Positions 12,389 through 21,477 of a stretch of 64,000 nt of DNA are shown here, piece by piece (the stretch's first letter is position 1; every line of letters begins with the position of its first letter). A program made the position numbers and the translations under genes. The stretch is from Halicephalobus mephisto (Eukaryota; Nematoda; Chromadorea; Rhabditida; Panagrolaimidae): positions 310,001 through 374,000 of the forward strand of contig SWDT01000060.1 in the NCBI GenBank assembly GCA_009193035.1, in the 5' to 3' direction. The notes below the pieces were generated by a model. That model ran no database searches. It had not been told where the DNA came from and saw only the letters and a program-made list of their open reading frames with translations.

Positions 12389-13538
12389 TTAAGAACTAAC
12401 GAGTCCTGTGGTTGAGAAAGAAAATACTTGTGATAATCGCGGTTGTATCCGAAGAAATATCTGTTTCAGCTTATCTCTGTAAGCTGTGACAAACAAGAGA
12501 ACACTGACAGCATTGCCAATAGGGATCCAAGAATATAGAATCCCGGAGATGAAGCTGACAAAAGTCAGATCGAAATCGGTCATTGAACTCAGAAGATGGA
12601 TCGTCATCGGAAGGAAAGCGGAGAATATCGGGATTACTGCTTGGGCCAGGAGTATCTGATTCAAGTCGCTTTGGACTCTTCTGCAAGAAGCAGATAAAGA
12701 GTCTTGGTGATTTCTGAAGTACTTTAAAATCTTGATGTTGCAGATAATTATGATTGCGTAAGGAACAAAGGACACGACCGCTGCGTCGATTATGGACAAC
12801 CACATACAAAGCGATCCCTGGAAGACAAATTTGAAAAACAAAGAAAATCCAAAAAATATTATAAAATTATGTTTTCTTGCAGAATTTATAAAAATAATTT
12901 AAAAATTATGTTTCTAAATGAAAATTGTTTTTCAAATTTAAAAAATAACGAAATTTAATAAAAAAAATATTTTAAAAACGTACACGAAGACAAACGGAAA
13001 CAGCCTTGACTTGGCCTTCATCGTCAGCCATCAACCACGTTAAATTCACTTCTCCCAAATACGTGAACTGTTGGCCATCTAGATAATGAAACTTCCAAAC
13101 AATTCCTCCGAAAGTAGAAGCACTTAAGAATGCCACAAGTAAAGAAATTACATAAAATTTTTTCGAAATATTTGTATTTAAGCAAACTGTACAGTATCTG
13201 AATATGTAGGAAGCGGGCATAGAGCAGATACAGAAAAGCATTGATATCAACCAGGAGATGATCCCTAGCATCTCTATCGTGCCCCCAATTGGTCGGAGAA
13301 AGCCGTTACTGAGGAAATACACACTTTTATAATGGATAATAACCACCGGTTTCACGACGAAGCTGATGACAACTTGAATCAAATCGATAGAGCAGCATTG
13401 AAGAAGCAATATGTTGTATTTTTGCATAGATTTCACCTTTACTTTTATGATGACAAACAACAATAATAAGTTTAGCGATAGTGCAATGGAGAAGACGACA
13501 TCTTCACTGATAGAGTGAAAGGTCCTCCAGAAGGTCAT
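12389..13538 (-). CDS. Str-superfamily (Srd/Str-like) nematode chemoreceptor
   Basis: Two exons (13538-12984, then 12817-12389) join in phase 0 to 327 aa, typical for the Str superfamily. Seven hydrophobic segments are visible, starting with VVFSIALSLNLLLLFVIIKV and ending with WIPIGNAVSVLLFVTAYR. The latter matches the family pattern W.P..N....LF.V..YR at the end of TM7. ILLAQAVIPIFSAFLPM in TM6 is also typical. These are ciliated-neuron GPCRs for environmental chemicals. The start ATG at 13538 has only a few residues before TM1, as in the family. Srd, Str and Srj cannot be separated by eye. Confidence 0.78.
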
Positions 13539-14939
13539 TTTCGATAAACAAGTCTACAGAGATTAAAACCTGAAAATTACAAAGTAATTAGACAGGATAG
13601 TAACTGGCAACGCTCTTTTAACAACATGATTTAGAAGGTATTCGTAAGGTACTAGAATTACTAATTGAATTATCTGAATTTTCACGGAAATAATTAGAGC
13701 AATTTTGTACGACTATTAAAGTTTCAATTTCGATGGAACCGTAAAAGTACGTTTAAAAACATTTTCATAAAATGAAACCATTATTACGTAACTGAAATCA
13801 TAGAAAACAGTTTTACAAACAAGGATTCTGCAAAAATTAACCATATTTCAAACATTCAGGAAATAACGAAGAAATTCAACAATTGCATATATCTGTAGAA
13901 GAGAAATAAACTCAAAGATTTACATAGAATCCTAGTCTACTTTATTAATTCTTTCTGTATCTATTTTTTCATTGTCAACGTCTGGAACTTGGTTATTTCT
14001 ACCTACTAGATAATATATATGAAATTGAAGAAAACGGTGATGTAAGCAGGGAAGACGAAACTTAAGCTGTTTGACGACATACGCGAGTGACTAAGGCACC
14101 GCCCAATCAGACGACACTAAAAAAGTATAATGAAACGTCAAGATGGAAATAGAAAAATTAAATTTGAATTTTATTTCAAATTTGCTAAGTGATCGAGAAA
14201 TCACTCTAAATCCGGTTGACAATGGTGAATGAAGATCTTTTCTATTCATCCTAACTTGTGTAAGGAGCAAAACTCGATTATATCTGGGGCTTACAGTAAG
14301 CACCAATAGTCTTCACATTCTAAGGAATATCGCATTATCGCAACCTGCTCCATTGCACAATCAAAGTTAAAATGTGCTACTTTACTAGAGTACTGTTTGT
14401 ACTTCTAAATTCTTAATCGTTGCTTAATTCACTAACAACTTCTTCGAAATCTGTACCCTCTATTTTGAGTAAATCTTCATGCAAGATAACACTTAATTTA
14501 GAGTTAGGTTTTTAATTTCGAGATTTTATTCTCTTAAACAGTTAAGCTACATGCTACGTCAGTAATTAACTAATATGTTCCACAGCATCATCAGAAATAG
14601 ATTTATGAACTCAAGTACGAGTTTACAATCCAACGTGGAGACCAGAGAAAAAGGAATCCGCCGTAGCTGACAAGACCACTTTTCTATAAAATACTTTAAT
14701 ACCGGAAAATTAGGCCTTCCTATAGAACTAGATATCCTACAAGTAAAGAGATTTCCTATAGTATACGGATATTCTGATAAGCGGGATTAGTCCAGGACCT
14801 CATGAATGGAATTAATCATCCAACAATATTATTGGTTGATTGATACTGACACTAAATAAAAACCACTTAAATGATAGGAAGTACTCCATATATTCGGTCA
14901 TGATCCCTCATTATGAAGACTACACTGAAGTTTTATTAT
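13539..14939. other. Gene-free stretch
   Basis: No open frame longer than about 70 codons and no recognisable protein. Base composition is less poly-A/T than nearby introns and I find no tandem repeat. It is promoter DNA of the receptor at its left end. Its right end leads into the SL-RNA-like sequences. Confidence 0.4.
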
Positions 14940-15002
14940 TCACATCACAAAATTTCTCAGGTGTGAAACTTAATATCTATGTCAACCTTGAGTAATTAAA
15001 CC
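14940..15002 (-). ncRNA. Spliced-leader-like sequence, probably a relic
   Basis: Reading leftward from 15002, the first 22 bases match the C. elegans SL1 leader (as I recall it) at 19 positions, with GGTTTAATTACTCAAG at the front. No GT donor follows the leader. An AAATTTTG Sm-like motif lies only 47 bases in, against about 70 in SL1 RNA. The likely reading is a truncated or decayed SL RNA gene. A chance match is less likely because a second SL-like sequence lies 275 bp away. Confidence 0.3.
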
Positions 15003-15276
15003 GAAATGATGATTTTAATTCAATATATTGAAAAGTTGAACTTTTCTGCTTGGATGAATTCTGACTGATTAGCATAGTAGATCGAGGGAAAAGCAATCAA
15101 GCAGGTGAAAGTAGGATTTTTCTTTTGATCATAGGAGAACCAGTCAATTCATTTTTATATTTGTCTTCTTCACGTTCTCGTTGTTTTTAATCCTTTCCTG
15201 GATTGAATTTACGAAGTATAATTAATCTGATAAGAGACTATAACTTATTTCTACGTTCCGAATTAGATTAGTCTTA

Positions 15277-15372
15277 GGTATAATTACTCAAGTTTACAGT
15301 AAACATTGAATTATGATTTTGAGAAATAGTGGCAGAAAGATTAAATTTTGTATTGTTTCCATTGCGGAAATC
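15277..15372 (+). ncRNA. SL1-like spliced-leader RNA gene or pseudogene
   Basis: The sequence opens GGTATAATTACTCAAGTTT. It differs from the C. elegans SL1 leader at 5 of 22 positions, and continues with a GT donor and GTAAACATTGAA exactly as in SL1 RNA. The pairing of CAAGTTT with AAACATTG that forms the first SL stem is kept. AAATTTTG at 15343 sits where the Sm-protein site belongs, and TTTCC-ATTGC-GGAAA (15356-15370) forms the expected 3' hairpin. SL RNAs donate their first 22 bases to nematode mRNAs by trans-splicing. The changes at leader positions 20-22 suggest a variant SL or an early pseudogene. No 5S rRNA is adjacent. Confidence 0.5.
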
Positions 15373-15502
15373 AAATGTTTCTGAAGATGTATTTATCTTA
15401 TTTATTGTACCGGAAGAAGTTGCGTAGGATTAACACAACTATTTATATCACATCATTTACCGTAAATGAATATAACGGAACATAACTGCGCCGTTACTCA
15501 TC

Positions 15503-15659
15503 CTACAAAAAAAAACGCAACTTTTGAACCCGTAACAATTGCGAAATGTGACACAATTGTCACATTTTTATGAATATTTGACATTTGTGACAAAAATTAC
15601 AACTTAATAATGACAATTTGCTTTTGTTACTGTAGCAAAAGTTACACTTTTTGTGTATA
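15503..15659. mobile_element. Family X element, copy 2 (minimal internal repeat)
   Basis: It carries the same end motif as copies 1 and 3 (GCAAAAGTTACACTTTTTGT at the right, inverse AACGCAACTTTTG at the left) and the inner blocks AATTGCGAAATGTGACACAA and ATTTGACATTTGTGACAAAA. Only about one 22-bp unit (TTAATAATGACAATT) is present, so this is close to the unexpanded form. Confidence 0.55.
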
Positions 15660-15789
15660 ATAACAATAAACTCAAGATCATTATAATCTATTTATCCGTC
15701 CACTCAAAAAATATTACACGGTATATAACGGATAGATACGTTAAAACAATTTTGGTGTATTGGATATATTGCATTTTATGTATCTATAA

Positions 15790-15976
15790 AGTAGTATACC
15801 ATGACCATTTCTAGAGCATCCACCCTCCCCCTCAGAGGGTCTGTGGTATTTATGTGATTCTCCAGTATATATTTTAATGAAAAAATAAAATTATCTTCGT
15901 TATTTCTCATCACCTTGGATCCGGTGCACTCACTAATCCATCCCATAGTTTCCTAGACCACCCGATCCCCCACTAG
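15790..15976 (+). repeat. Left terminal inverted repeat
   Basis: 187 bp ending in ATCCCCCACTAG on the inner side and beginning AGTAGTATACC on the outer side. It is the inverse of 19456-19642 with about four substitutions. Confidence 0.9.
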
Positions 15977-16231
15977 ATATTTTATAATTTTTCTTCATTG
16001 TAAATGGCAAATAAAATTCAACATTTCCACTTTAAAAAATGTTTATTAAAAAATTAAAATCATACAGTACAATCATGCAATAATTAAATAAAATAAATTA
16101 TATGATATAAAAAATGTTATTTCCACATCTTTAATGTATGATAACTTGCAGCAATTTTGTTACCTTTCAAAACAACTGTTTTTAATTAACTCGAGATAGT
16201 AAATAGATAAAAATAATTGCCTCGGATAAAG

Positions 16232-17839
16232 TTAATTATTGTCAAGGTGTGATTCTGGTGTCAATGGATTATTATCTGCAACTCTTTGCATTAGTCGAAC
16301 AGCTGCAGCTCTTCCTTCGCAAACAATTGAAGCGTCTTTCTGTATTTGCAGAAGTATGTCACTATGTTTTTGTAATTCTACTTCAGTCTCTTTCAAGTAT
16401 TCTTCAAGATTTTCTTGATCCTTATTCAATTGTGATTCAGTTATCCTGAGCTGTTTTGGAGTCATTGAATCAATTTGACGTTTTCTTTCTGCTTCGATGA
16501 GCCGTTGTTGTTCTTTCATTTTTCGACGTTGTTCTTCTTTTTCTTTTCTTTTTTTTCTGAGAGATTTGCGCATATCATGATTGAATAACACTTCTTCTGC
16601 AATCCGACGACCTTCATTTTCACTTGCAGCCTTCAATTCGGCTTCTTTCGCTTCTTGAATCGAAATTTGTTGTTGTGCTTCATTTTTAACCTGTGCAGCT
16701 TTCGCACCTGTAGCTGCAGTTTGAAGTGTTGGAATTACACTGACCGTTGCACCAACGGCTTGAATACCACCCAGTACAACAGCAGGAAGGTTGATAGGAA
16801 TTAGAACACTCTCAAGAAGTACTGTAGTACCCACAAAAAGTCCTCCTACAAGAATACCACCGATTATTAGAGTAGTACACTTCCAGGGATTTTCTTTGGC
16901 CCATTTCCATATTTCCTTGGCTGTCTCTAAGGGATGTGTAACAGCAAGACCAAAATTCTTTAAATTTTCTATGGGATGTAAAATTGGATTAAAAAGTAAT
17001 GAAGTAGTTTCCCACGCTTCTTGTGTTTTTCTATTTGCTGTTTCTTTTATAAGGGATATTGTCTCTTTAATGTGACGTATAGCACTTTGTAGTGCAGTTT
17101 CTGTAGCACGCATATGAGCGAGTATTACTGCATCCTTTATGACTATATCTTGCCCGTGTGCAGCAGCATCGTCTAGCTTACAAAATTCTGTAAAATGTTC
17201 AATTGCAATTTTGATATCTCCTGCCAATTTATCATTTACACCCTGTAATTTTTCCATTAGATATTCAGCATCGCTCTGCAGTTGGTCAAAAGAAATGTCA
17301 TCACGATCAAGTCTGTTTACATAATGACGGTTTTTTAGATAGTTGACGTAATTAATTAATAAGCGTCCAGCATGCTGAAGTGCACTTTTGTGAGCATTTC
17401 CAGATTTATTCTCGGAACGTTTAACTTGATCGTATGCATGGATGTATTCGTTACCTACAGCTTTTTCTTCTGCTGTCAACTGAAAGTAATTCTGGATCAC
17501 TGTTTCAACATTTTTTTCGCAATCGCTAATTGTTGGTACCAAATCATGAATATGTGGAATATCTTTGAAACTCTCGAGTTCAGTTGTAATAATGTCATTA
17601 TTCCACCGTAACCAATCGAGATAATCGCGTTTAACGTCTCCGTCAGGAAGCGAGTCGATCTCAGAGAGACATCGAATCACAGCCCCCATGTAATAGCTGC
17701 AGCAATCACGTTCTGTTTTTTCTTTCTCAGTAATGTTATCATTACTATTCAACTCCTCTTTTAGTTTTACGTAAAAATAATAGGCATCCATAAAAGTTCT
17801 GTCACCACCAATGCCTTCGATACCGTCATGATTAGCCAT
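16232..17839 (-). CDS. Unrecognised 535-aa protein with hydrophobic hairpin and coiled coil
   Basis: A single uninterrupted 535-codon frame, unlike every multi-exon neighbour. I do not recognise the family. Residues 1-280 look all-helical and polar. At 288-306 there is an imperfect internal repeat (HPIENLKN / HPLETAKE). Two strongly hydrophobic, Gly-rich segments follow at about 322-344 and 351-375, joined by a short Pro-containing turn, so the pair could form a membrane hairpin. Residues 385-505 are a highly charged coiled coil (MRKSLRKKRKEKEEQRRKMK). There is no signal peptide at the N terminus (MANHDGIEGIGG). It lacks transposase, integrase, polymerase or protease motifs. Its place inside the inverted repeats makes it the element's cargo or a fast-evolving virus-type gene. 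A role as a membrane-active protein is only a possibility suggested by the hairpin. Confidence 0.8.
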   Translation of the reverse strand: MANHDGIEGIGGDRTFMDAYYFYVKLKEELNSNDNITEKEKTERDCCSYYMGAVIRCLSEIDSLPDGDVKRDYLDWLRWNNDIITTELESFKDIPHIHDLVPTISDCEKNVETVIQNYFQLTAEEKAVGNEYIHAYDQVKRSENKSGNAHKSALQHAGRLLINYVNYLKNRHYVNRLDRDDISFDQLQSDAEYLMEKLQGVNDKLAGDIKIAIEHFTEFCKLDDAAAHGQDIVIKDAVILAHMRATETALQSAIRHIKETISLIKETANRKTQEAWETTSLLFNPILHPIENLKNFGLAVTHPLETAKEIWKWAKENPWKCTTLIIGGILVGGLFVGTTVLLESVLIPINLPAVVLGGIQAVGATVSVIPTLQTAATGAKAAQVKNEAQQQISIQEAKEAELKAASENEGRRIAEEVLFNHDMRKSLRKKRKEKEEQRRKMKEQQRLIEAERKRQIDSMTPKQLRITESQLNKDQENLEEYLKETEVELQKHSDILLQIQKDASIVCEGRAAAVRLMQRVADNNPLTPESHLDNN

Positions 17840-17931
17840 AACAAGCAGTATTTTTTTACTGAAAAGTTATAAAAATTTTTTATCAATTATTCGATCTCCG
17901 ACAGAAATAATATGAAAAACCAAATTCTAAA

Positions 17932-18171
17932 TTAAAATTTAAAATTAAGTAAAATAAAAAATCTGTGTTTAAAGGCAAGTCTGATAATCAGAATTAATGT
18001 GATAATAATGAACAAAAGTAAAATGATCATGTTCATAGTATTTTCAAGCAATGTATTATCTAATACAAAAAGGAGACTTGGCAGAAGTAAAAAAATTTGA
18101 AAAATTTCAAACATTTCGGTATTAAATATTAAATAAAAAGTATTTTCATCTATTAAATGAAAATTGTCCAA
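17932..18171 (-). CDS. Small hydrophobic protein, 79 aa
   Basis: The frame lies 92 bp upstream of the 535-aa gene on the same strand. It has two hydrophobic stretches (FEIFQIFLLLPSLLFVL and MNMIILLLFIIITLILIIRL) followed by a basic end (AFKHRF). Small membrane proteins are common in Polinton-like elements, but there is no motif to identify this one. It could be chance in AT-rich DNA. Confidence 0.35.
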   Translation of the reverse strand: MDNFHLIDENTFYLIFNTEMFEIFQIFLLLPSLLFVLDNTLLENTMNMIILLLFIIITLILIIRLAFKHRFFILLNFKF

Positions 18172-18650
18172 AATCAGTTCTATTTAAAAACTGATTGACA
18201 ATGATATTCAGTATTGTGTATTTATGATGAAATAGGCTTTCATTTTTCTTATCGTTAAGCTATTTATTTTTATGCATATTATTCATCACATGATTTCCTG
18301 CATGGATAATTTTAGATTAAAGTTCTTTCCTGGAAAATCAAATCTAATAAGAACTATTTAATTTCGCTATCAGGTAAGAAATCGACAGTTATGATAAAAA
18401 TCATTCGATGAACGTTCTCGAATTTCAGAGGAGACTGATAAAACGATGATTCACAAAGTAGATATAAAAATTTCTAAAAGGATTAAAAAAGATGTTAATT
18501 ACAAAATAATATATGAAATTATTTCAAAAAATGAAATATAAATTTTTAACACAGTAAATTATCAGATTTTTCGAACACAGAACTGAACAAAAGCAAAAAA
18601 ATTTATAACAACAGTTAGCAATAATTATTCAGCAATTTTTTCTATTATAA

Positions 18651-19094
18651 ATGGTCTACTTCACATTGGAACTAACATCCAAAAATTCAACTTTTGAGTA
18701 TTTATTTTCTCAAGAATTTTTGCAAAAAATATACAAAACAGGAGTTATAGAATTGAATAGCTATTTAGAAATTAAGAATAAAATAAATGTTAATCATAAA
18801 AACAATGAATTTTTCTACTTAATTAAGAAAAATGATCAAAGTAATAAAAATAACAATAATAATATTAACGAAGATTATTTTGTAGAAATTCCTGAATATA
18901 ACTATGATTTTAACAAATTGATTATGAAAATAAAAGAATTAATAATATCTTAAAAAGATAAAAATTTCTTTAAAGTTATAATAAATGATGATAATATTAT
19001 TTTCAGCATAGAAGCTGGATGTTCAATCGATTTTAACCAAGAAAATTCTTTAGGAAAAATTTCCGGATTTATTAGTAAGTTGAAAAGTGGATAA
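18651..19094 (+). pseudogene. Polinton-type structural-protein remnant with an internal stop
   Basis: A 100-codon frame ends at TAA (18951-18953), but the same frame runs on for 46 codons to a second TAA at 19092. The downstream part has the pattern FN..NSLGK.SGF, and the upstream part has I.YNY..NKL. From memory these resemble uncharacterised proteins found with Polinton-like elements in cnidarians and arthropods (a late F....NSL..LLGF motif). No plausible intron spans the stop, as no GT lies just upstream. The frame lacks the C-terminal half I would expect. It is a broken relic on the opposite strand from the 535-aa gene. Confidence 0.5.
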
Positions 19095-19246
19095 TTCTAT
19101 AGCTCTGGTATTCATATATTTTTGTACTTCAAGTGGAGGATCCAATCCAGAAGGATTAAAATAATAACATTTGTCTTCATTCTTATAGTGACAGACTCAA
19201 TGAGTACCATTATTCTTACTTAAATCTAAATTTAAGACTCCACGTT
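19095..19246 (-). pseudogene. Fragment of an adenain-like (Polinton maturation) cysteine protease
   Basis: Reading leftward, the peptide contains GVLNLD, then Gly-Thr-His, then a TGA stop at 19197-19199, then YYFNPSGLDPPLEVQKYM. That order (NLD ... GTH ... YFDSFGL.PP.E) is the middle of the adenovirus/Polinton maturation protease, the His being catalytic. The region with the catalytic Cys is absent, and upstream the frame is closed by another stop. It is a dead internal fragment, useful mainly as evidence of ancestry. Confidence 0.55.
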
Positions 19247-19455
19247 CCTATTAATTTTACTTTGGAAGAGTATCTCTCACGACTACTGCTCTAAAATGCC
19301 TAATTTTTAATTCATTTGCTATATGCATGATATTGTAATTTGTCAATGATTTTAATTTTTTAATAAACATTGTTTAAGTGAAATTTTTGAATTTTACTTG
19401 TCATTTATACTTCATAATTTTCAAAATTCTTTCTTGATCATAAGTAGTGGACAAA

Positions 19456-19642
19456 CTAGTGGGGGATCGGGTGGTCTAGGAGATTATGGGATGGATTAAT
19501 GAGTGCACCGGATCCAAGGTGATGAGAAATAACGAAGATAATTTTATTTTTTCATTAAAATATATACTGGGGAATCACATAAATACCACAGACCCTCTGA
19601 GGGGGAGGGTGGATGCTCTAGAAATGGTCATGGTATACTACT
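19456..19642 (-). repeat. Right terminal inverted repeat
   Basis: The inverse of 15790-15976 at about 98% identity. It begins CTAGTGGGGGATCGGGTGG on the inner side and ends GGTATACTACT on the outer side. A short open frame reads across it but has no features of a gene. Confidence 0.9.
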
Positions 19643-19703
19643 CACATATTGAATATAATACACTTATATACTACTCACATATTGAGTATAATACACTTAT
19701 ACA
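19635..19703. repeat. 33-bp tandem duplication at the element's right border
   Basis: TACTACTCACATATTGARTA followed by TAATACACTTATA occurs twice. The unit includes the last bases of the right terminal repeat, so the border was duplicated after or during insertion. Confidence 0.8.
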
Positions 19704-20023
19704 TTGCGCTCAATTCATATGCCGGTATATGAGAAATATTCTCTATGTATAATATTGTATCTTTTGAATAAAATGAACTTCAAAATATTAATTATTCAAT
19801 TAGTGTAGAAGTTACTATTTATTGCTTTGTCTTTATATTATTTTTGTGTTTCTTCATAGCACACTTTAGTGTATTTTGTTGCATTTCCACAACACAAATG
19901 TTATTTCTCGTATTCTTTAAATGAAAATAACATAAGAAAATTTCTATTTCACACAATCATCAAAAATAATCATTGCTTACATCCCACGCATCTATTTCTT
20001 ACATTGAAGTGGCATTGGTTGTA
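19704..20023. other. Gene-free DNA
   Basis: AT-rich DNA between the inverted-repeat element and the next small transposon relic. Nothing coding or repetitive is recognised. Confidence 0.4.
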
Positions 20024-20196
20024 CAGTCGAATTTGGATATAAGATACTCTCTTGGGATCGGCCAAAGCATATGTTATAAAAAAGGATATGTTATATCCGG
20101 GGTCAATTTGAAGACAGATTAACCAAACTTACTCAGACCGTATGCTATAAAAAGAGATATGTCATAGCGGGGGTATCTGATATCCAAGTTCTACTA
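20024..20196. mobile_element. Tc1/mariner-superfamily (pogo/Tigger-like) MITE
   Basis: The ends CAGTCGAATTTGGATATAAG and the inverse of CTGATATCCAAGTTCTACTA match at about 20 of 25 positions, and both sides are flanked by TA. The inside repeats GGATATGTTATATCCGGGG / GATATGTCATAGCGGGGGT. The TA duplication and CAGTCGAA-type ends fit pogo/Tigger-type elements. It is a 173-bp non-coding relic. Confidence 0.5.
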
Positions 20197-20796
20197 TAAT
20201 TGCTTCTAGACCTCATAAATAAAGCACACTTAACTACTTCATAATGTTTGGGTTTCATTTTAGATATCATTGTTTTTGAGAAAGCACATAAATTTGAATA
20301 ATTTTTTCATATAAATGTTGATTGAAAACTTACTACAACTCCTTAGTTGCGCTTTTTCGAAAAAACTGTCTAGTGAGAAATTTTGACAAATTCTTTTCCG
20401 ATTTGTGTTATTGAGTCGTTATTTAGACAAGTATCATAGTATTTGTTAGTTTCAAGAAGTTTACCTTCTTTGATAAGATGATGAATCTGATATTCACTGG
20501 AAGTACTTGTCTTATTTAACGAATAAAATATCGTTTTTATCTGAGCATCTTGAATTTGGTTAATTGAACTTTACAAAGGAAGTACGTGCTAAACAAGTAC
20601 AAAGGAACACTATCTTTTTCATCATAGTCAATATAATTATCACTATTATTATTATCTTTTTACTTTTATTCCTATATCGCATAAATCAAAGTTCATCCAA
20701 CAATACAAAGTTAATCATAATTGTCTGGTCCTTTGACTCAAATGCTTCCTCATTTGGTGGCGTACGTAGGCAGTAGCTCGGGTGGAAACGGTAAGC

Positions 20797-20856
<60 letters not shown>

Positions 20857-21191
20857 TGTTGTATTGTAGGTAGAATGAAATCTGTATAAGAGACGAGAAA
20901 TATGGTATATTTTATGAAACCAATACAAATACATGCAATAGCATAATAACAATAACTATTTCTTGTGAGTACTGTGCCAAACTTGACTTTTATACCCACA
21001 CAAGGTATTTATATAGACAAATATCAGTCTGTTGGGGATCTAACAAAGGTTTACAATCTCTCGCAATCCAATAATTGCAATCATCATCAATATTATTATC
21101 ATCGTCTTTTTTGAAGATAACATGAACTATTTTTTCTCGAATAGCTCATCTATTTCAAACAACATCTTCAACAAGTTCATCCAACTAAATA
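20197..21191. other. Gene-free DNA with a TTA microsatellite
   Basis: No convincing gene. A 70-codon frame near 20564-20776 is hydrophobic but looks like chance. It contains the (ATT)n run listed separately. Confidence 0.4.
20797..20855. repeat. (ATT)n microsatellite
   Basis: About 19 perfect ATT units. Confidence 0.95.
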
Positions 21192-21294
21192 TACCGTATT
21201 TGCTCTATTTGTGGCGCATGCACCACTATCTTTCGACTGATATGTCGGGGTGTGCCACTATTAGAGATGCGCCACAAATAGAGCAAATACAGTA
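21192..21294. repeat. 28-bp inverted repeat around a 47-bp loop
   Basis: The arms (left contains GTATTTGCTCTATTTGTGGC) match in inverse with one mismatch. The GC-richer loop has no gene. It is probably a small foldback transposon relic. No clear target duplication is seen. Confidence 0.75.
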
Positions 21295-21477
21295 ACTGAA
21301 ATCGTATCTATCGTGATCGTGAAAAGTCTTCAGTATCTTCTTCGATCAATTCGCATTCAGTTATTTCATTTATTTTTAAGGATAAATTTTACAAATACAA
21401 TTACAATGACTATTGTTACTGTATTCTTTATATTGTTTTATCTCAAGAAGTTAGTTTCGGTTTTCTCAAAAGGTAGT

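Larger units (their letters stand above)
15790..19642. mobile_element. Polinton/Maverick-derived element with 187-bp terminal inverted repeats
   Basis: The ends are inverted copies of each other: 187 bp with about four mismatches, starting 5'-AGTAGTATACC. Inside lie an intact intronless 535-codon gene, a small membrane-protein frame, and two broken frames resembling Polinton-type virus proteins (a structural-type protein and a fragment of the adenain-like maturation protease). No polymerase, integrase or packaging ATPase is present, so it is a non-autonomous, internally deleted derivative. Polintons are known for long TIRs and 5'-AG ends. The expected 6-bp target duplication is not evident (CTATAA left, CACATA right), possibly because of the 33-bp tandem duplication at the right border. 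The nearly identical TIRs suggest recent activity or gene conversion. Confidence 0.65.

Noticed and set aside
16232..17839. Transposase of the inverted-repeat element
   Set aside because: No DDE/DDD, zinc-finger, HTH or polymerase motif is visible. The protein is helical with a hydrophobic hairpin and coiled coil.
15790..19642. Target-site duplication for the inverted-repeat element
   Set aside because: The 6-bp flanks (CTATAA and CACATA) do not match. I report the element without it.
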